This document shows, in pieces, positions 5,063 through 5,070 of a DNA stretch of 5,070 nucleotides. The notes below the pieces were generated by a model that saw only the letters and a program-made list of their open reading frames with translations, made no database searches and was not told the origin of the DNA. The translations under genes were made by a program, and so were the position numbers. The stretch lies in assembly GCA_900556165.1 (NCBI GenBank), contig USNP01000049.1, forward strand, positions 1-5,070, read 5' to 3'. The stretch is from an uncultured bacterium. GTDB lineage: Bacteria; Patescibacteriota; Saccharimonadia; Saccharimonadales; Saccharimonadaceae. The first letter of the stretch is position 1. Every line of letters begins with the position of its first letter.

Positions 5063-5068
5063 TAAAAT
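5040..5068 (+). promoter_or_regulatory. Promoter for the next gene, overlapping the tilS stop
   Basis: TTGAAA (5040-5045), a 17-bp spacer and TAAAAT (5063-5068) form another extended -10 promoter. The TG (5060-5061) and next base are the tilS TGA stop codon itself. A downstream rightward gene probably begins within about 10 nt beyond the window. Its identity is not visible here. Confidence 0.65.
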
Positions 5069-5070
5069 TA

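Noticed and set aside
293..5065. Alternative genetic code with UGA as glycine
   Set aside because: The two TGA stops (293-295, 5060-5062) are soon followed by in-frame TAA, so they alone do not decide. But no gene contains internal UGA, and RecA's glycines are all GGN codons, so the standard bacterial code fits.
1..5070. CRISPR array, insertion sequence, tRNA or rRNA
   Set aside because: No spaced direct repeats, transposase-like frame, terminal inverted repeats or clover-leaf-like conserved tRNA sequence was seen.

Overview
This window suggests a member of the Candidate Phyla Radiation, most likely Candidatus Saccharibacteria (TM7). The evidence is a low-GC sequence (about one third by eye), very short intergenic spacers, near-leaderless genes, a short TilS of about 299 residues, and the grouping of recA-recX with a PRC-barrel gene, a PilB/GspE-like gene and tilS. 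The assignment is an inference from gene content and style; no rRNA is present. UGA acts as a stop, and no gene needs UGA read as glycine or tryptophan.

Layout, left to right. Positions 1-118 hold the end of whatever lies upstream plus a good extended -10 promoter. A 58-codon gene of unknown function (119-295) has a strong Shine-Dalgarno. A weak terminator-like hairpin, a perfect 18-bp palindrome and a near-consensus promoter lead into recA (405-1463). A hairpin terminator separates recA from recX (1506-2249), the RecA modulator. recX meets head-on, with interlocked stop codons, a leftward pair: a PilB/GspE-family protein (4109-2835) followed by a double PRC-barrel protein (2803-2246). A 54-bp divergent spacer with overlapping promoters then leads rightward to tilS (4164-5062), the tRNA-Ile lysidine synthetase. 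Its frame is broken near 4731-4736. A promoter for the next, unseen gene lies on the last codons of tilS.

Two results stand out. First, the PilB/GspE-like protein keeps the family fold and landmarks over 424 residues, but every catalytic motif is changed (Walker A Lys, Asp box, Walker B Glu, His box), and it has no cysteines. It looks like a maintained pseudo-ATPase co-transcribed with a PRC-barrel protein. Second, nearly all promoters here share one form, TTGAA-N-17 bp-TAAAAT with TG one base before the -10. For tilS and the PilB-like gene the -10 sits 6-7 nt before the ATG, so their mRNAs should be leaderless. recA and the small gene have Shine-Dalgarno leaders instead.

RecA and RecX form a recombination/repair pair. 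TilS serves AUA decoding. The PilB-like/PRC pair is probably envelope- or pilus-related but has no demonstrated role. No mobile element, CRISPR array, tRNA or rRNA was seen.
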